Below are positions 39,418 to 48,618 of a stretch of 64,000 nucleotides of DNA, in pieces (within the stretch, counting starts at the first letter, position 1; every line of letters starts with the position of its first letter). This stretch comes from Chryseobacterium sp. 18061 (GTDB lineage: Bacteria > Pseudomonadota > Gammaproteobacteria > Enterobacterales > Enterobacteriaceae): the NCBI GenBank assembly GCA_902706205.1, contig CACSKA010000001.1, positions 1-64,000 on the forward strand, written 5' to 3'. Both the position numbers and the translations under genes were made by a program. A model generated the notes under the pieces. The model saw nothing but the letters and a program-made list of their open reading frames with translations. It had not been told where the DNA came from and searched no databases.

Positions 39418-39945
39418 ATGACTTTTGCTTCCCTGTCGCGCAGTGCTGCACTGATACTGCTCTGTTCCTTGTTGAGCGCATGTGGCCTGACCCAGGCCGT
39501 ATCGGATGGCACGGTCAGCGCCACCAAAGCCATCTTCTACAAAAAAATAAAAGTGCTGCATCTGGATTTTGAACCGCGTTCGGCCATCAACGCCGATGAG
39601 GCGCAGGCCCCACTGGCCACCATGGTGCAGGTTTACCAGCTGAAAGACCGCCAGAAAGTGGATGCGGCGGACTACCAGAAGCTGCTGCGCGATGCGGATA
39701 ACACCCTCAAAGAGGACATCGTCGCCAGTAAGTCGCTGCTGGTGATGCCCAAAGGCAGCGTGACTCTCAATATGCCGATGAGCGAAGAGGCGAAATTCGT
39801 GGTGGTGGTGGGGCTGTTCAACCGTCCGGATATTCGCAACAACACCTGGAAGTTAGTGCTGAGCCTCGATGACCTCGACCCGGACAAGCCGCGCACTATC
39901 CAGCTCAACAGCACCGGGCTGACGCTGGTTCCGGTGAAGGAGTAA
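39418..39945 (+). CDS. tssJ: T6SS outer-membrane lipoprotein TssJ
   Basis: The protein has 175 residues with a lipoprotein signal ending LLSAC (lipidated cysteine 22). The mature part has the TssJ transthyretin-like fold pattern: 'N.de..a..pl.tmVqvYQLKDrqkvd.Ady..LL.da...L..div', 'V.Lnmpm...akfvvvV.lFnrPd.rnntWkLvls.ddLdpDkpr'. It holds the TssM periplasmic domain at the outer membrane. GGCTGAAAAGGACTCCCTGA lies before the ATG, with AAGGA as Shine-Dalgarno. Confidence 0.95.
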   Translation: MTFASLSRSAALILLCSLLSACGLTQAVSDGTVSATKAIFYKKIKVLHLDFEPRSAINADEAQAPLATMVQVYQLKDRQKVDAADYQKLLRDADNTLKEDIVASKSLLVMPKGSVTLNMPMSEEAKFVVVVGLFNRPDIRNNTWKLVLSLDDLDPDKPRTIQLNSTGLTLVPVKE

Positions 39946-39949
39946 GGCA

Positions 39950-42481
39950 ATGGATATGACGTCAGATAACTGGCTGGCGCTGTTTGACGGACAGACCCGC
40001 TACAGCCTTGAGATTAACGACAGTACCCTGAAGCCGGATGTGCTGAACTTCCACGGACGCGAAGCGCTGAATGAACCGTTCAAATGGCGCATTGAGTTCA
40101 CCACGCCGCAGAAAGGTATCACGCGTGAGGATGCACTGCTGAAGTATGCCACCCTCAGCATGCTCTCAGGCCGTGTGGTGCAGGGCATTATCACAGGCTT
40201 TGAACACCTCAACGAAACGGCAGACCAGACACATTTTGCCGTGACGCTCTCCTCACGTCTGGCACTGCTCGCCCATACCCGTCGCTGTGCGGTGTACCAG
40301 AATGTCTCGGTACCGGAACTGGTGGAGCAGGTCCTGCGCAGCCACGGCCTGGAAGGGGCCGATTTTGAATTCCGGCTGGAGCGTACTTACCCGGTCCGCG
40401 AACTGATAACCCAGTGGCGGGAGACCGACCTGAAGTTTATTCAGCGCATCCTTGCCGAAGACGGCATCTGGTTCCGCACCGGCGTCAACACTACCACCGG
40501 GCTGGACACGGTGACCTTTGGCGACAGCCAGTTGCAGTATCAGTTTGATGTGAACCTGCCGTACCGTGAGCCTTCCGCCCTCCATGACGGCGCGGTGGAA
40601 GCGGTGTGGGATGCCAGAGTATGGCACCACACGGTGACCGGCAGCGTGGCCACGCGGGATTATAACTACCGCAACGCCAGCACGCCGATGGATGTGACCG
40701 TCAGTGTCAGAAATGAGGCGGCTACCACTGGCGAACATTACCGCTACCTTGCCCCTTATCGTGACGTGGGGGATGACACCACCTCAGAGCCGGAAACCGA
40801 AAGCGGCGCGTTTTATGCCCGCATTCAGCATGAGCACGCCCTCAATAATGCTATTCGTCTGCACCTGTTCAGCAATGCCAGCCACCTGACGCCGGGTATG
40901 GTTCTGGAGACCGGCGACAGTGACGTGCCGGAGCTGAAAGAGGGGATGGTGATTACACTCGCCACCTTCCGCGCGGCCCGTGATACCCGTCTGCTCGTTT
41001 CCGTCTGGGGCATGCCCTACAGCGAGCAGTTCTGTTTCAGACCCGAGCCTGCACCGCGTCCGCTGATTGCCGGCACGCTGACCGCCCGCGTCGAGAGTGA
41101 CGAGAATAATGCCCCGTATGCGCACCTCGATGAGACGGGGCGCTACCGGGTGAAGCTGGACTTCAGCCGTGAAGATGCCGAACAGGGCTACAACTACCTG
41201 TGGGTACGCCAGGCGAAACCGTATGCTGGTGAAACGTACGGCTGGCACACACCACTGATTAACGGTACCGAAGTGGGGATTGCTTTTGACGGCGGTGACC
41301 CGGACCGGCCGTATATCGCCCATGCGTTTCATGACTCAGAACATCCGGATGTGGTGACCCGCGATAACCGCAGTCAGAACATCCTGCGCACCGCCGGTCA
41401 GAATGAACTGCGGATGGAAGACCAGCGCCAGAGTGAACATATCGCACTCACTACGCCGTTCGGGGCCACGGCACTGAACCAGGGTCACATCGTCGACGCA
41501 GAGAATGAACCACGGGGAACCGGGTTTGAGCTGCGCACCGATGAGTTTGGTGTTATCCGTGTGGCAAAAGGGCTGCTGGTCACCGCCGATGGCAAAGTGC
41601 ACGGCGAAGGTGATGTGCTGGATATGGACGTGGCACTGCAGGAGATTGAGGCCGTCCGTACGCAAATCGAGGGACTGGCCAGCGCCACCCGGCAGGCAAA
41701 AGCCCTGGAGGCTGATATCGCCAGTCAGCAGGCGATGTTCAGCACCCGCCTGAAAACCCTCAATGAGATGATCCACTTTTCGGCCCCTGAGGGGATAGCG
41801 TTCACCAGCGCTGAGCATCTGCAGCTGGCGGCCGTGAAGAATGTTGCCCTGAATGCCGGTGGTGATATCAGTATCGGGACCCAGGGGCATATCACCGGAC
41901 TGGCGGGCGACAGCGTGGGCATGTTTGCCCAACACGGTAAGCTGAGCCTGATTTCGGCTCAGGGGGCTGTACAGTTTCAGGCGCAGAACGGGATGATACA
42001 CCTCAGTGCCGAGCAGAAGCTGACCCTCATTTCAGCAAAAGAGATGCTGCTGGCCGGGAAGAAGCGGATACGTCTGGTTGGCGGCGGCAGCTCCATCCTC
42101 ATCGAGCAGGGACAAATCAAGTACGAGACTGCTGGTACCTATACCCGCAAAGCCAGCCGGCTGGATACGGAAGGTGGGGTCAGCCGGCCACTTGTTTTCC
42201 CTGAGATGGGCATTTCACATGCTTATTCTGCTGTTTATCAGTTGCAGGATGAGCAGGGCAGGCTCCTTGCAGGAAGGCCCTATCACCTGAAAACCCCTTC
42301 CGGGCAGGAAGCGAGCGGATTCAGTGATGCAGAAGGCCGAACCGTAGCGGTATATACCCGTGAGCAGGAAGCCGTAGACCTGCATGTCGTACCGGACAAG
42401 CCGCAGTCGGAAGAATCCATGTGGTTTATCGGTGATGGCGACCAACAGCAACTGACAACCGAATTCAGGGAGGATGTGTAA
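39950..42481 (+). CDS. vgrG: T6SS spike protein VgrG (TssI), second copy with C-terminal TTR-like extension
   Basis: The protein has 843 residues. The gp27/gp5 core closely parallels the first VgrG (RSHGLEGADFEFRLE, WRETDLKFIQRILAEDG, FDGGDPDRPYIAHAFHDSEH) and is followed by a DUF2345 beta-helix. The last about 85 residues, after 'FPEMGISHAYSAVYQLQDE', form a transthyretin-like domain ('GRLLAGRPYHLKTPSG.E..GFSDAEGRTVAVYT'), a known adaptor for loading effectors. This fits the nuclease effector gene that starts at the VgrG stop (TAATGG overlap). GGAGTAAGGCA precedes the ATG. Confidence 0.95.
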   Translation: MDMTSDNWLALFDGQTRYSLEINDSTLKPDVLNFHGREALNEPFKWRIEFTTPQKGITREDALLKYATLSMLSGRVVQGIITGFEHLNETADQTHFAVTLSSRLALLAHTRRCAVYQNVSVPELVEQVLRSHGLEGADFEFRLERTYPVRELITQWRETDLKFIQRILAEDGIWFRTGVNTTTGLDTVTFGDSQLQYQFDVNLPYREPSALHDGAVEAVWDARVWHHTVTGSVATRDYNYRNASTPMDVTVSVRNEAATTGEHYRYLAPYRDVGDDTTSEPETESGAFYARIQHEHALNNAIRLHLFSNASHLTPGMVLETGDSDVPELKEGMVITLATFRAARDTRLLVSVWGMPYSEQFCFRPEPAPRPLIAGTLTARVESDENNAPYAHLDETGRYRVKLDFSREDAEQGYNYLWVRQAKPYAGETYGWHTPLINGTEVGIAFDGGDPDRPYIAHAFHDSEHPDVVTRDNRSQNILRTAGQNELRMEDQRQSEHIALTTPFGATALNQGHIVDAENEPRGTGFELRTDEFGVIRVAKGLLVTADGKVHGEGDVLDMDVALQEIEAVRTQIEGLASATRQAKALEADIASQQAMFSTRLKTLNEMIHFSAPEGIAFTSAEHLQLAAVKNVALNAGGDISIGTQGHITGLAGDSVGMFAQHGKLSLISAQGAVQFQAQNGMIHLSAEQKLTLISAKEMLLAGKKRIRLVGGGSSILIEQGQIKYETAGTYTRKASRLDTEGGVSRPLVFPEMGISHAYSAVYQLQDEQGRLLAGRPYHLKTPSGQEASGFSDAEGRTVAVYTREQEAVDLHVVPDKPQSEESMWFIGDGDQQQLTTEFREDV

Positions 42482-43764
42482 TGGAATTGCCTGATTTACC
42501 CGATACCCCGAGCGCTGACATCCCCACTGGGACCAATAATCAGCCGTGGGACTGTACGACAACCGGCGTTGAAATGGTGGAGAAACAGACGCGCTTACCG
42601 ACAACCAACAACCGCCAGTATCTGCATATCAAAGTAGAGTACGCGATGCGTTTCCCACGGTTGTCGGCAGAAATCCGTCGTAACGGTAAAAACTATCAGA
42701 TGAGCCTCAAGCAACTGATGATGAGTGGCCTTATCCGCGCGGATGAAATCAGTCACGATTACCGGTGGTGGTATAAAGCCGAAGTCCCGTTTGATATGCG
42801 AACGACTCCGCCACGCCCGTTTCTCAGTAGTTCGTTGCTGGGTGAAGGCATTGGCAGACGACATACCACCAACCCTTTTCCCGTGCCAGGTCGGGGGATT
42901 TACCGGCGTCCGGATGTCATCATTGTAAAAAACAATAATGATCGCTGGCCGGGGCTCGCCGGACCGGATACGGAAGGCCAGATGCATGTGGATAATCTTG
43001 AGCGCCTGGTAGAGGTGAAGTTTCCCGGGGACGATTTTAAGAGCAACCAATACAGAGATTACATGCTTATTGTTGGTAATGATCGCAAACGCATGACCAT
43101 ACTGGAAATCCATGACTGTCGGCCTGAGAAACAGCAGTGGGTCGACCAGATGGTGAACGTGACCATGAAAGCCTGGAAGACCAGCGGGGCGAAATACTGG
43201 CCACTATTCCTCTACCCGCCGATATTCACTCCTCGTCCGCCGGCGACACCTGCGCCAGCGAGAGTAGAGCCGTGGACCTGGGCCGGGAAAGCCGTGGCTG
43301 ACCTCAGCGAAGGGGCTGTCAACAATATCGCCGCTGGCTGGCATGCGCTGTCAGAAGAGATGCAGCAAAAGCTCAGCCAGGCTGCGGGCTGGCTGAACGA
43401 CAGTGGGGAATGGGTATACTCTCAGGGGAGCCAGGCATGGCGCTGGGTCAGTCAGACAGGACGCGCAGCGGCTTCTTGGACGGATGAACAGCTTCGGGCT
43501 GCATGGCTTAAAATCCAGAAAGCCACCGATATGACGCTGGATATGCTGAAGCAGGTCGACTGGGTGCAGGTACTGACGGATGTGGCAATAACTGTCGGTG
43601 TGGTGCTGGTTGCTGTCGGCGTGGGTGTTCTGGTGGTCACACTCGGTATCCCGGAAGCCTTGCTGGCGGCATTTTTACTGATTGTTCGTCTGGCCATCAC
43701 CGCGTGGGAAGTGCTGGCAGCCGTCCTCGGTGCTGGAACAGTCGGCACGCTGGCAACCCAATAA
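42481..43764 (+). CDS. T6SS effector with VRR-NUC nuclease domain (TseV-like)
   Basis: The protein has 427 residues. The VRR-NUC (PD-(D/E)XK) core is complete: D145 in RRPDVIIVK, E178-V-K180 in LVEVKFPGDD, and Q190...Y194 in NQYRDYM. Such effectors cut DNA in prey cells. The N-terminal 100 residues probably serve loading. A proline-alanine linker (about 240-260) leads to a helical region and a C-terminal hydrophobic hairpin (about 372-418) that may help to cross the prey membrane or to hold a chaperone. It overlaps the vgrG stop and is followed 9 bases later by its likely immunity gene. Confidence 0.85.
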   Translation: MELPDLPDTPSADIPTGTNNQPWDCTTTGVEMVEKQTRLPTTNNRQYLHIKVEYAMRFPRLSAEIRRNGKNYQMSLKQLMMSGLIRADEISHDYRWWYKAEVPFDMRTTPPRPFLSSSLLGEGIGRRHTTNPFPVPGRGIYRRPDVIIVKNNNDRWPGLAGPDTEGQMHVDNLERLVEVKFPGDDFKSNQYRDYMLIVGNDRKRMTILEIHDCRPEKQQWVDQMVNVTMKAWKTSGAKYWPLFLYPPIFTPRPPATPAPARVEPWTWAGKAVADLSEGAVNNIAAGWHALSEEMQQKLSQAAGWLNDSGEWVYSQGSQAWRWVSQTGRAAASWTDEQLRAAWLKIQKATDMTLDMLKQVDWVQVLTDVAITVGVVLVAVGVGVLVVTLGIPEALLAAFLLIVRLAITAWEVLAAVLGAGTVGTLATQ

Positions 43765-43773
43765 GGAACGATA

Positions 43774-45000
43774 ATGGAACTGAATGATTTAGACATGAAT
43801 TATATCGAAAAGTGGTTGCCAGAAGCGTCTGTTAAGTATAAGGACGGCAGTCAGGCGATCAACCTCGGGTTGATTATCACCGTGTTTTTTAAAGACGGTC
43901 ATACAACTGAGGTTCGTCGTAAAATGGTTGAGTGTGTGGATCGTTACTACGCTGAGTTTAAGTCTCAACTTAAAAAAACACTCGCCCCTAAATGGGTATC
44001 TATCACAGATAAAAACTACCAAAAAAATCGACAGGAATTTCTGGACCTGACAGAGGAAGAAACTGATTCGTGGTACCTGGGGAGTGCTGAAAAAAACTAT
44101 TTATCTCCTGATTACAGTATCTTAGTAATGAACACACGAATCTTTCATAACGACAATGATCGTTCGGTTATTAAGCTGGTATTCCCCTTTTCCCTGCTGA
44201 AAGAGCCTGATGGAAAAGAGCGTTATCAGGCCTGGCTAATGTGGTTATGTGACACCTTTGCTGTTGAGAGCGGTTATGCGGGACTGTCCTTCATTCTGCC
44301 CTATGCATTTGAGCGAATGTTCCCCTATGAATATGCTCTGGCTCAACGCTTCCCAGGCGTGATGGTAGATTCCTTGGGGTTTCTTGATGGAACGAACTCA
44401 ACTGAAGGCGTTAAAGGTGTCTGCTGGTACACCATCTTGGGTAATCCGTGGCTGGAAAAACTGGGCGGCACTGACAGGCTGGCTCATCGACTGAAGGATA
44501 CACCTGAGATTGAACTGTTGCCCTATAACAGCGGCATTATTCTCAAAGCCGGGGCACTACCGCCAGCGCTGGGTGAGACGAAAACCGAAGAACTGCCGGC
44601 ATTACTGGTAAAAGTAAACCAGATGATTAAACCTATCCGTCAGGACGGGCATAACGGCCTGCATTTCTACTCCGAACACGAAAACTTCCAGTTTGAAGAA
44701 GAATCCTCCAGGGCATGGTTTGCTCGCTTCGATGAAGCCAGTGCTGCGCTGGATAAAGAAGATGAAAGTAAGTCCTGGGAGCCGGTCAGGATCACCTGTT
44801 GGAGTGGTGAAGAATCCCCGTTTGACGGCCGATGGGCCACCATTGTTAACGGGACGACGCAGTACGCCCAAACCCGCGTCGGGGAGATTATGCCGGAGTT
44901 TGAGGATAAGCATGGCCAGAAGCACCGGGCCAGCTGGTCTCTACTGGAGAGGGATGATGGCGGCAACGTGTTTGCCATAACGCCGGATAAGAGGAATTGA
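43774..45000 (+). CDS. DUF3396 immunity protein for the VRR-NUC effector, with extra C-terminal domain
   Basis: The protein has 408 residues without a signal peptide, so it is cytoplasmic, as needed against a DNase. The first about 260 residues fit the DUF3396 'type VI immunity' family ('LGLIITVFFKDGHTTEVRRKMVECVDRYY', 'LFPFSLL' type strands, 'ERMFPYEYALAQRFPGVMVDSLGFLDG', 'KGVCWYTILGNPWLEKLGG'). The last about 120 residues (from SSRAWFARFDEA, including CWSGEESPFDGRW) seem to be a separate domain I cannot name. Position directly after the effector supports the immunity role. It ends at the tssE start. Confidence 0.8.
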   Translation: MELNDLDMNYIEKWLPEASVKYKDGSQAINLGLIITVFFKDGHTTEVRRKMVECVDRYYAEFKSQLKKTLAPKWVSITDKNYQKNRQEFLDLTEEETDSWYLGSAEKNYLSPDYSILVMNTRIFHNDNDRSVIKLVFPFSLLKEPDGKERYQAWLMWLCDTFAVESGYAGLSFILPYAFERMFPYEYALAQRFPGVMVDSLGFLDGTNSTEGVKGVCWYTILGNPWLEKLGGTDRLAHRLKDTPEIELLPYNSGIILKAGALPPALGETKTEELPALLVKVNQMIKPIRQDGHNGLHFYSEHENFQFEEESSRAWFARFDEASAALDKEDESKSWEPVRITCWSGEESPFDGRWATIVNGTTQYAQTRVGEIMPEFEDKHGQKHRASWSLLERDDGGNVFAITPDKRN

Positions 45001-45002
45001 CC

Positions 45003-45452
45003 ATGCCGCGCAATTCACCTTCGTTATGCGAGATGCTTTACGGTAATTTTGTTGGCGATCTCGACCTTCAGCATATCAGTGAAGAAAATCAGGTCATCCT
45101 GTCGGTGCTGGATAATATGCAACGGATCCTTAACTGCCGTGCCGGCACACTGGCGCATCTAACGGACTACGGCCTGCCAGATATGACCACCATTTTACAA
45201 GGGCTTCCAGGCACCGCACATAAGCTGATGTCGACGCTGTCTGCTGTCCTGCTGAAATATGAGCCTCGCCTGAAATCCATTGATGTCGTTCTGCTTGAAC
45301 AGGAAATCCCTGGTGAGCTGCGTTACGCCATCGATGCTGAACTTAAGGGGATCGGACTGGTACGGTATGGCACGGAATTCATGCCGGAAGGCAGGGTGCT
45401 TGTGCGTCACATGAAACAGCAAAACTACCTTGGTCGCCAGGATCACATTTAG
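45003..45452 (+). CDS. tssE: T6SS baseplate protein TssE (gp25-like)
   Basis: The protein has 149 residues from the ATG at 45003, with AGAGGA 6-11 bases upstream; a TTG at 44997 is a weaker option. gp25-type features are 'SEENQVILSVLDNMQRILNCRAGTLAHLTDYGLPDMTTI', the EPR-like 'YEPRLKSIDV' and 'ELRYAIDAEL'. TssE starts sheath polymerisation at the baseplate. It is separated from the other baseplate genes by the vgrG-effector-immunity cassette, which looks like an insertion between tssJ and tssE. Confidence 0.93.
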   Translation: MPRNSPSLCEMLYGNFVGDLDLQHISEENQVILSVLDNMQRILNCRAGTLAHLTDYGLPDMTTILQGLPGTAHKLMSTLSAVLLKYEPRLKSIDVVLLEQEIPGELRYAIDAELKGIGLVRYGTEFMPEGRVLVRHMKQQNYLGRQDHI

Positions 45453-45643
45453 TCCGTTATGCGCTCGGGCGAAAGTGTCGAATGGACGTATGCATCTGTC
45501 TGCAAACCTGCTGGTCTGCGGGTGCTGTTCGGCGAAGATGCCTTTTTTTAAGGTCATTGCGCCTGTGTTGCCGGGGTGAACCACCGAGCCCCTTTGTTGC
45601 CTGAGTAGCACCGGTATCTGACTTTGAACCTGGCTCTCTTTTT
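45453..45643. other. Short gene-free gap between tssE and the VasL gene
   Basis: About 190 bases with no gene, no clear hairpin and no obvious promoter. It may hold a weak promoter or be decayed coding DNA. Confidence 0.35.
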
Positions 45644-47044
45644 ATGCCCACGGATAACCAAAACATGCATGACGAACAACCCCGCCAGGTGAGAACCGGT
45701 GGTGACCCGCGTTCATTGTCAGAGTTTATGGCACTGCGCGAAGAGATGAGTAAGCTGACGCATCCGGCACGCCCGGACGTCGACTGGAAACACGTGGAAA
45801 AACTGTCACTCTCCCTGTTTGAAATCAACGGCGTGGAATTGCAGACCGGGGCCTGGTATACGCTTGCCCGCAGCCATCTGGCGCGGGTTAGTGGTCTGAA
45901 CGAGGGGCTGACCATCCTGACGGCGCTGTTGAGTCATCAATGGGCTCAGTTATGGCCACAGCCGATCCATGCCCGGGTAGAGATAATCAACGGCCTCCTG
46001 CAGCGCGTACAGAAGCTGTTTCGAACTTTTTCACTGGGACCAGCGGATGTGCCGGCCCTGGTACTTGCTGAGAAGCGATTGCTGGAGATGAGGGACATCC
46101 TCAGACGTCAGGACCTCGAACATGCCTGCCAGATGAATCCGGTGATGCAGCTAATACGCAGCGCGTTGAGCCGGCTGGAGAACAGCCCTAAGGTAGAGGA
46201 TGAGCCGCAGGAGAGCACTGTGCATGGACAGGATGTGTTCATAACGGAAGGTGCCCCCGCCAGCCGTCTGGTGTATGTCATCCAGAAAGAGCAGGAAGTC
46301 GCCATTCAGGTGACCGAAGAACAGCCGCAGTTACCGAAGCGCTGGCCTGCTTTTTTGGCCGGTATGGCAACCGCACTGGTACTCAGTGCAGTTGCGCTCT
46401 TTGGGTGGCAGGCTGTCCATCGCCCGGATAAAGCGACACTGCCGATGGCGGCGTCAGTAGCCTGGGTACTTGAAGCGATGACACCGGCACAGATTGAAGC
46501 CTTCCGAGGGACCGAAAGTAGCCAGACGCATGCCGGGATGTGGCTTGCGCGCATGTCCAGTCAGGTCAACTGGATAACCACACTGGCACCCGGCTGGCGT
46601 CTTCGCTATGGTCAGGGGCTGGTTGCACAGGCGAAAGCGCTATGGCCGGATGATCCGGCAACCCGGGCATTGGTTCAGCGCTGGGAGCAATATCAGGCAG
46701 GCAGAACGCTACCCGCGAGTGAGCTGAACGGCTGGCATGACGGGATGATGCAGCTCCGGGCTTTGTCGGCGCAGCTGGATGCGCTGGACAGGCAAAAAGG
46801 GAAATACATGACGGGCAGTGAGCTGAAGACGATCGTCTGGCGCATCACGAGCACGTTTGCCAGCTCAGTACCGGTCGAAGAGCAGTTACGGCAATTGGTT
46901 CCTGCCCCGGGGGAGACAAATGCGCCCCAGGCTAATATTGAGCAGGCAGCACGGCATCTGGACTCTCTGATCCATGTGCTTGAGCTGCTGTCAGCAAATA
47001 ATGTCGATCTAATGTCGAGAAAACCAGTTCCAGTAACACCGTAA
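45644..47044 (+). CDS. VasL/TagA-like T6SS protein (ImpA N-terminal domain plus membrane segment)
   Basis: The protein has 466 residues. An ImpA N-terminal domain (about 17-140: 'GGDPRSLSEFMALREEMSKLTHPARPDVDWKHVEKLSLSLFEINGVELQTGAWYTLAR') is followed by a hydrophobic segment (about 231-250, FLAGMATALVLSAVALFGW) and a helical C-terminal VasL domain. This is the layout of TagA/VasL, which in other bacteria catches the distal end of the sheath at the opposite membrane to hold it extended. The exact start is unsure: no strong Shine-Dalgarno precedes 45644, and the ATG at 45665 is possible. Confidence 0.85.
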   Translation: MPTDNQNMHDEQPRQVRTGGDPRSLSEFMALREEMSKLTHPARPDVDWKHVEKLSLSLFEINGVELQTGAWYTLARSHLARVSGLNEGLTILTALLSHQWAQLWPQPIHARVEIINGLLQRVQKLFRTFSLGPADVPALVLAEKRLLEMRDILRRQDLEHACQMNPVMQLIRSALSRLENSPKVEDEPQESTVHGQDVFITEGAPASRLVYVIQKEQEVAIQVTEEQPQLPKRWPAFLAGMATALVLSAVALFGWQAVHRPDKATLPMAASVAWVLEAMTPAQIEAFRGTESSQTHAGMWLARMSSQVNWITTLAPGWRLRYGQGLVAQAKALWPDDPATRALVQRWEQYQAGRTLPASELNGWHDGMMQLRALSAQLDALDRQKGKYMTGSELKTIVWRITSTFASSVPVEEQLRQLVPAPGETNAPQANIEQAARHLDSLIHVLELLSANNVDLMSRKPVPVTP

Positions 47045-47184
47045 CAAAGGGTATCCGACAGTTTTGGATGTACACTCCGGCATCTGTATGCAAGGGAGAA
47101 AGGATGTGAAAGGTGATTTGCCCTTCATATCACGCAGTCCGAATATGGCTAAAAATTGTCTGAGCAAAGGGCCCCGCACCCGCG

Positions 47185-47511
47185 TACCAGCTGAAAGACC
47201 GTAAGGCGTTCGATAAAGCCGGTTATAACGTGCTGGTGGAGAATGCTGAAGCCACGCTCAGTAATGACCTGGTGGCAAAAAAAGAAATCCAGGTTCGCCC
47301 ACAGCAGGCTGTCACCTTCACCATGCCTATGGATGAGCAAGCGCAGTATGTCGCGGTGGTTGCCCAGTACCGCACCCCGGATGTGCGCAGGAACGACTGG
47401 CGGCTGGTGCTGACACGTGATGATCTCGATCCTGATGATGCGCGGGCGATTGAGATGGCTAAATACAGCCTGGTTATGCAGGCAAAAAATAAAGGTGATG
47501 ACTCTAATTAG
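47185..47511 (+). pseudogene. 5'-truncated second tssJ
   Basis: From 47185 the frame reads YQLKDRKAFDKAGYNVLVEN and continues to 'DWRLVLTRDDLDPDDARAIEMAKYSLVMQ', parallel to the intact TssJ (39418-39945) from its residue about 73 onward but clearly diverged. The signal peptide, lipobox and first strands are missing, so the product cannot be a lipoprotein. IS1 is inserted exactly at its end: without the IS the frame would stop right after KNK (TAA TAA), but it now reads five IS1-derived codons (GDDSN) before TAG. Confidence 0.85.
47486..47493 (+). repeat. IS1 target-site duplication, left copy (right copy 48260-48267)
   Basis: AAAATAAA occurs directly before the left IS1 end and directly after the right end (48260-48267). 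Eight bases fit IS1 (8-9). It shows insertion by transposition rather than by recombination between copies. Confidence 0.85.
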
Positions 47512-47550
47512 TTGAATTTGGTATATAATGTCCGCTTCTGAGGTTCTCTC

Positions 47551-47823
47551 ATGGCAAGCGTTAATGTTCATTGTCCCCGTTGTCAGTCTGCTCAGGTTTA
47601 TCGTCACGGGCAGAACCCTAAAGGCCGTGATCGGTTTCGCTGCTGTGACTGTCACCGCGTCTTTCTGCTCACTTATACCTATGAAGCCCGTAAGCCCGAG
47701 GTCAAAGAACAAATTACCCAAATGGCGTTCAACGGGGCCGGGGTCCGCGATACGGCGAGAACACTAAAAATTGGTATAAATACCTTCATTCGCACTTTAA
47801 AAAACTCGCGCCAAAGCGAATAA
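47551..47823 (+). CDS. insA: IS1 regulator InsA
   Basis: The protein has 90 residues. The zinc-finger part 'ASVNVHCPRCQSAQVYRHGQ' and 'RFRCCDCHRVF' is followed by an HTH region ('GAGVRDTARTLKIGINTFIRTLK'). InsA binds the IS1 ends and represses transposition. A frameshift at A6C (47799-47805) fuses it to InsB to make the transposase. Confidence 0.95.
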   Translation: MASVNVHCPRCQSAQVYRHGQNPKGRDRFRCCDCHRVFLLTYTYEARKPEVKEQITQMAFNGAGVRDTARTLKIGINTFIRTLKNSRQSE

Positions 47824-48245
47824 CATCATCCCCGGTCGCGCACGCCGACGTGGCGCTTATCTGTGAACTCGATGAGCAATGGGCCTTTGTCGGCAGCAAA
47901 GCCCGGCAGCACTGGCTCTGGTATGCATACAATACCAAAACAGGCGGTGTTCTGGCTTATACGTTTGGGCCACGAACAGATGAAACCTGCCGTGAACTAT
48001 TGGCGCTACTCACCCCTTTTAATATCGGCATGATAACCAGCGACGACTGGGGAAGTTATGCCAGAGAAGTGCCGAAAGAGAAGCATCTGACCGGTAAAAT
48101 ATTTACTCAGCGTATTGAACGCAACAACCTGACGCTAAGAACCCGCATTAAACGCCTGGCCCGGAAAACAATCTGTTTCTCACGCTCAATTGAGTTGCAT
48201 GAAAAGGTCATCGGAGCCTTCATTGAAAAATACATGTTCTACTAA
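47805..48245 (+). CDS. insB: IS1 transposase part InsB' (made by -1 frameshift from insA)
   Basis: In the -1 frame from AAAAAAC the reading is LAPKRITSSP, then ADVALICELDEQWAFVGSKA, 'WLWYAYNTKTGGVLAYTFGPRTDETCRELL', 'SDDWGSYAREVPKEKHLTGKIFTQRIERNNLTLRTRIKRLARKT' and 'ELHEKVIGAFIEKY'. The DDE residues (D in CELDEQ, D in SDDW, E in RIERNN) are intact, so the element is probably active. Confidence 0.93.
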   Translation, partial: LAPKRITSSPVAHADVALICELDEQWAFVGSKARQHWLWYAYNTKTGGVLAYTFGPRTDETCRELLALLTPFNIGMITSDDWGSYAREVPKEKHLTGKIFTQRIERNNLTLRTRIKRLARKTICFSRSIELHEKVIGAFIEKYMFY

Positions 48246-48267
48246 TTGGAGTCACCACCAAAATAAA

Positions 48268-48618
48268 TAATAAACTTACATGATCATTATTATTCAGGCT
48301 ATATGGGATTGCATCTCCACTGATGTTTAGCCTATGGAGGCTGGTTTGTCTGTTGTTACAATCAATAACACAGAGAGACGATTGCAACATATAAATTCAT
48401 GCTGCTTGCGACCTTAACGAGGGACAATAGTTGCTATGAATTATTACTGGCTCAGTCGATGCCGGATGATAATAAAGAGCAATGTCCGTAAATGAGGTAG
48501 GTAAGGTTTGAAAGGTGGCTAATAATTTTTTTGAATGTCTACGCAACAATGCATTAGCAGATTTTTTATAGATAATGCTATTTCTAGTATTAATGATAAA
48601 ACTTTGGAGGGCAGGAGT
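48268..48618. promoter_or_regulatory. Gene-free AT-rich region upstream of the CBASS operon
   Basis: About 350 bases between IS1 and the CD-NTase gene. No gene or strong hairpin is visible. It must hold the CBASS promoter, as the operon has no gene upstream on its strand except the IS. GGAGGGCAGGAGT immediately before 48619 is an unusually strong ribosome binding site. An in-frame ATG at 48535 lacks one and would add 28 poorly folded residues. Confidence 0.45.

Larger units (their letters stand above)
47494..48259 (+). mobile_element. Complete IS1-family element
   Basis: About 766 bases lie between imperfect terminal repeats: GGTGATGACTCTAATTAG on the left and, on the other strand at the right end, GGTGGTGACTCCAATTAG. 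Both insA and insB' are present with the expected frameshift site. An 8-base target duplication (AAAATAAA) flanks it. The terminal repeats differ from those of IS1A, so it is a divergent member of the family. Confidence 0.93.

Noticed and set aside
48535..48618. Longer CD-NTase starting at 48535
   Set aside because: No ribosome binding site there. GGAGGGCAGGAGT directly before 48619 is strong and the shorter form matches family length.
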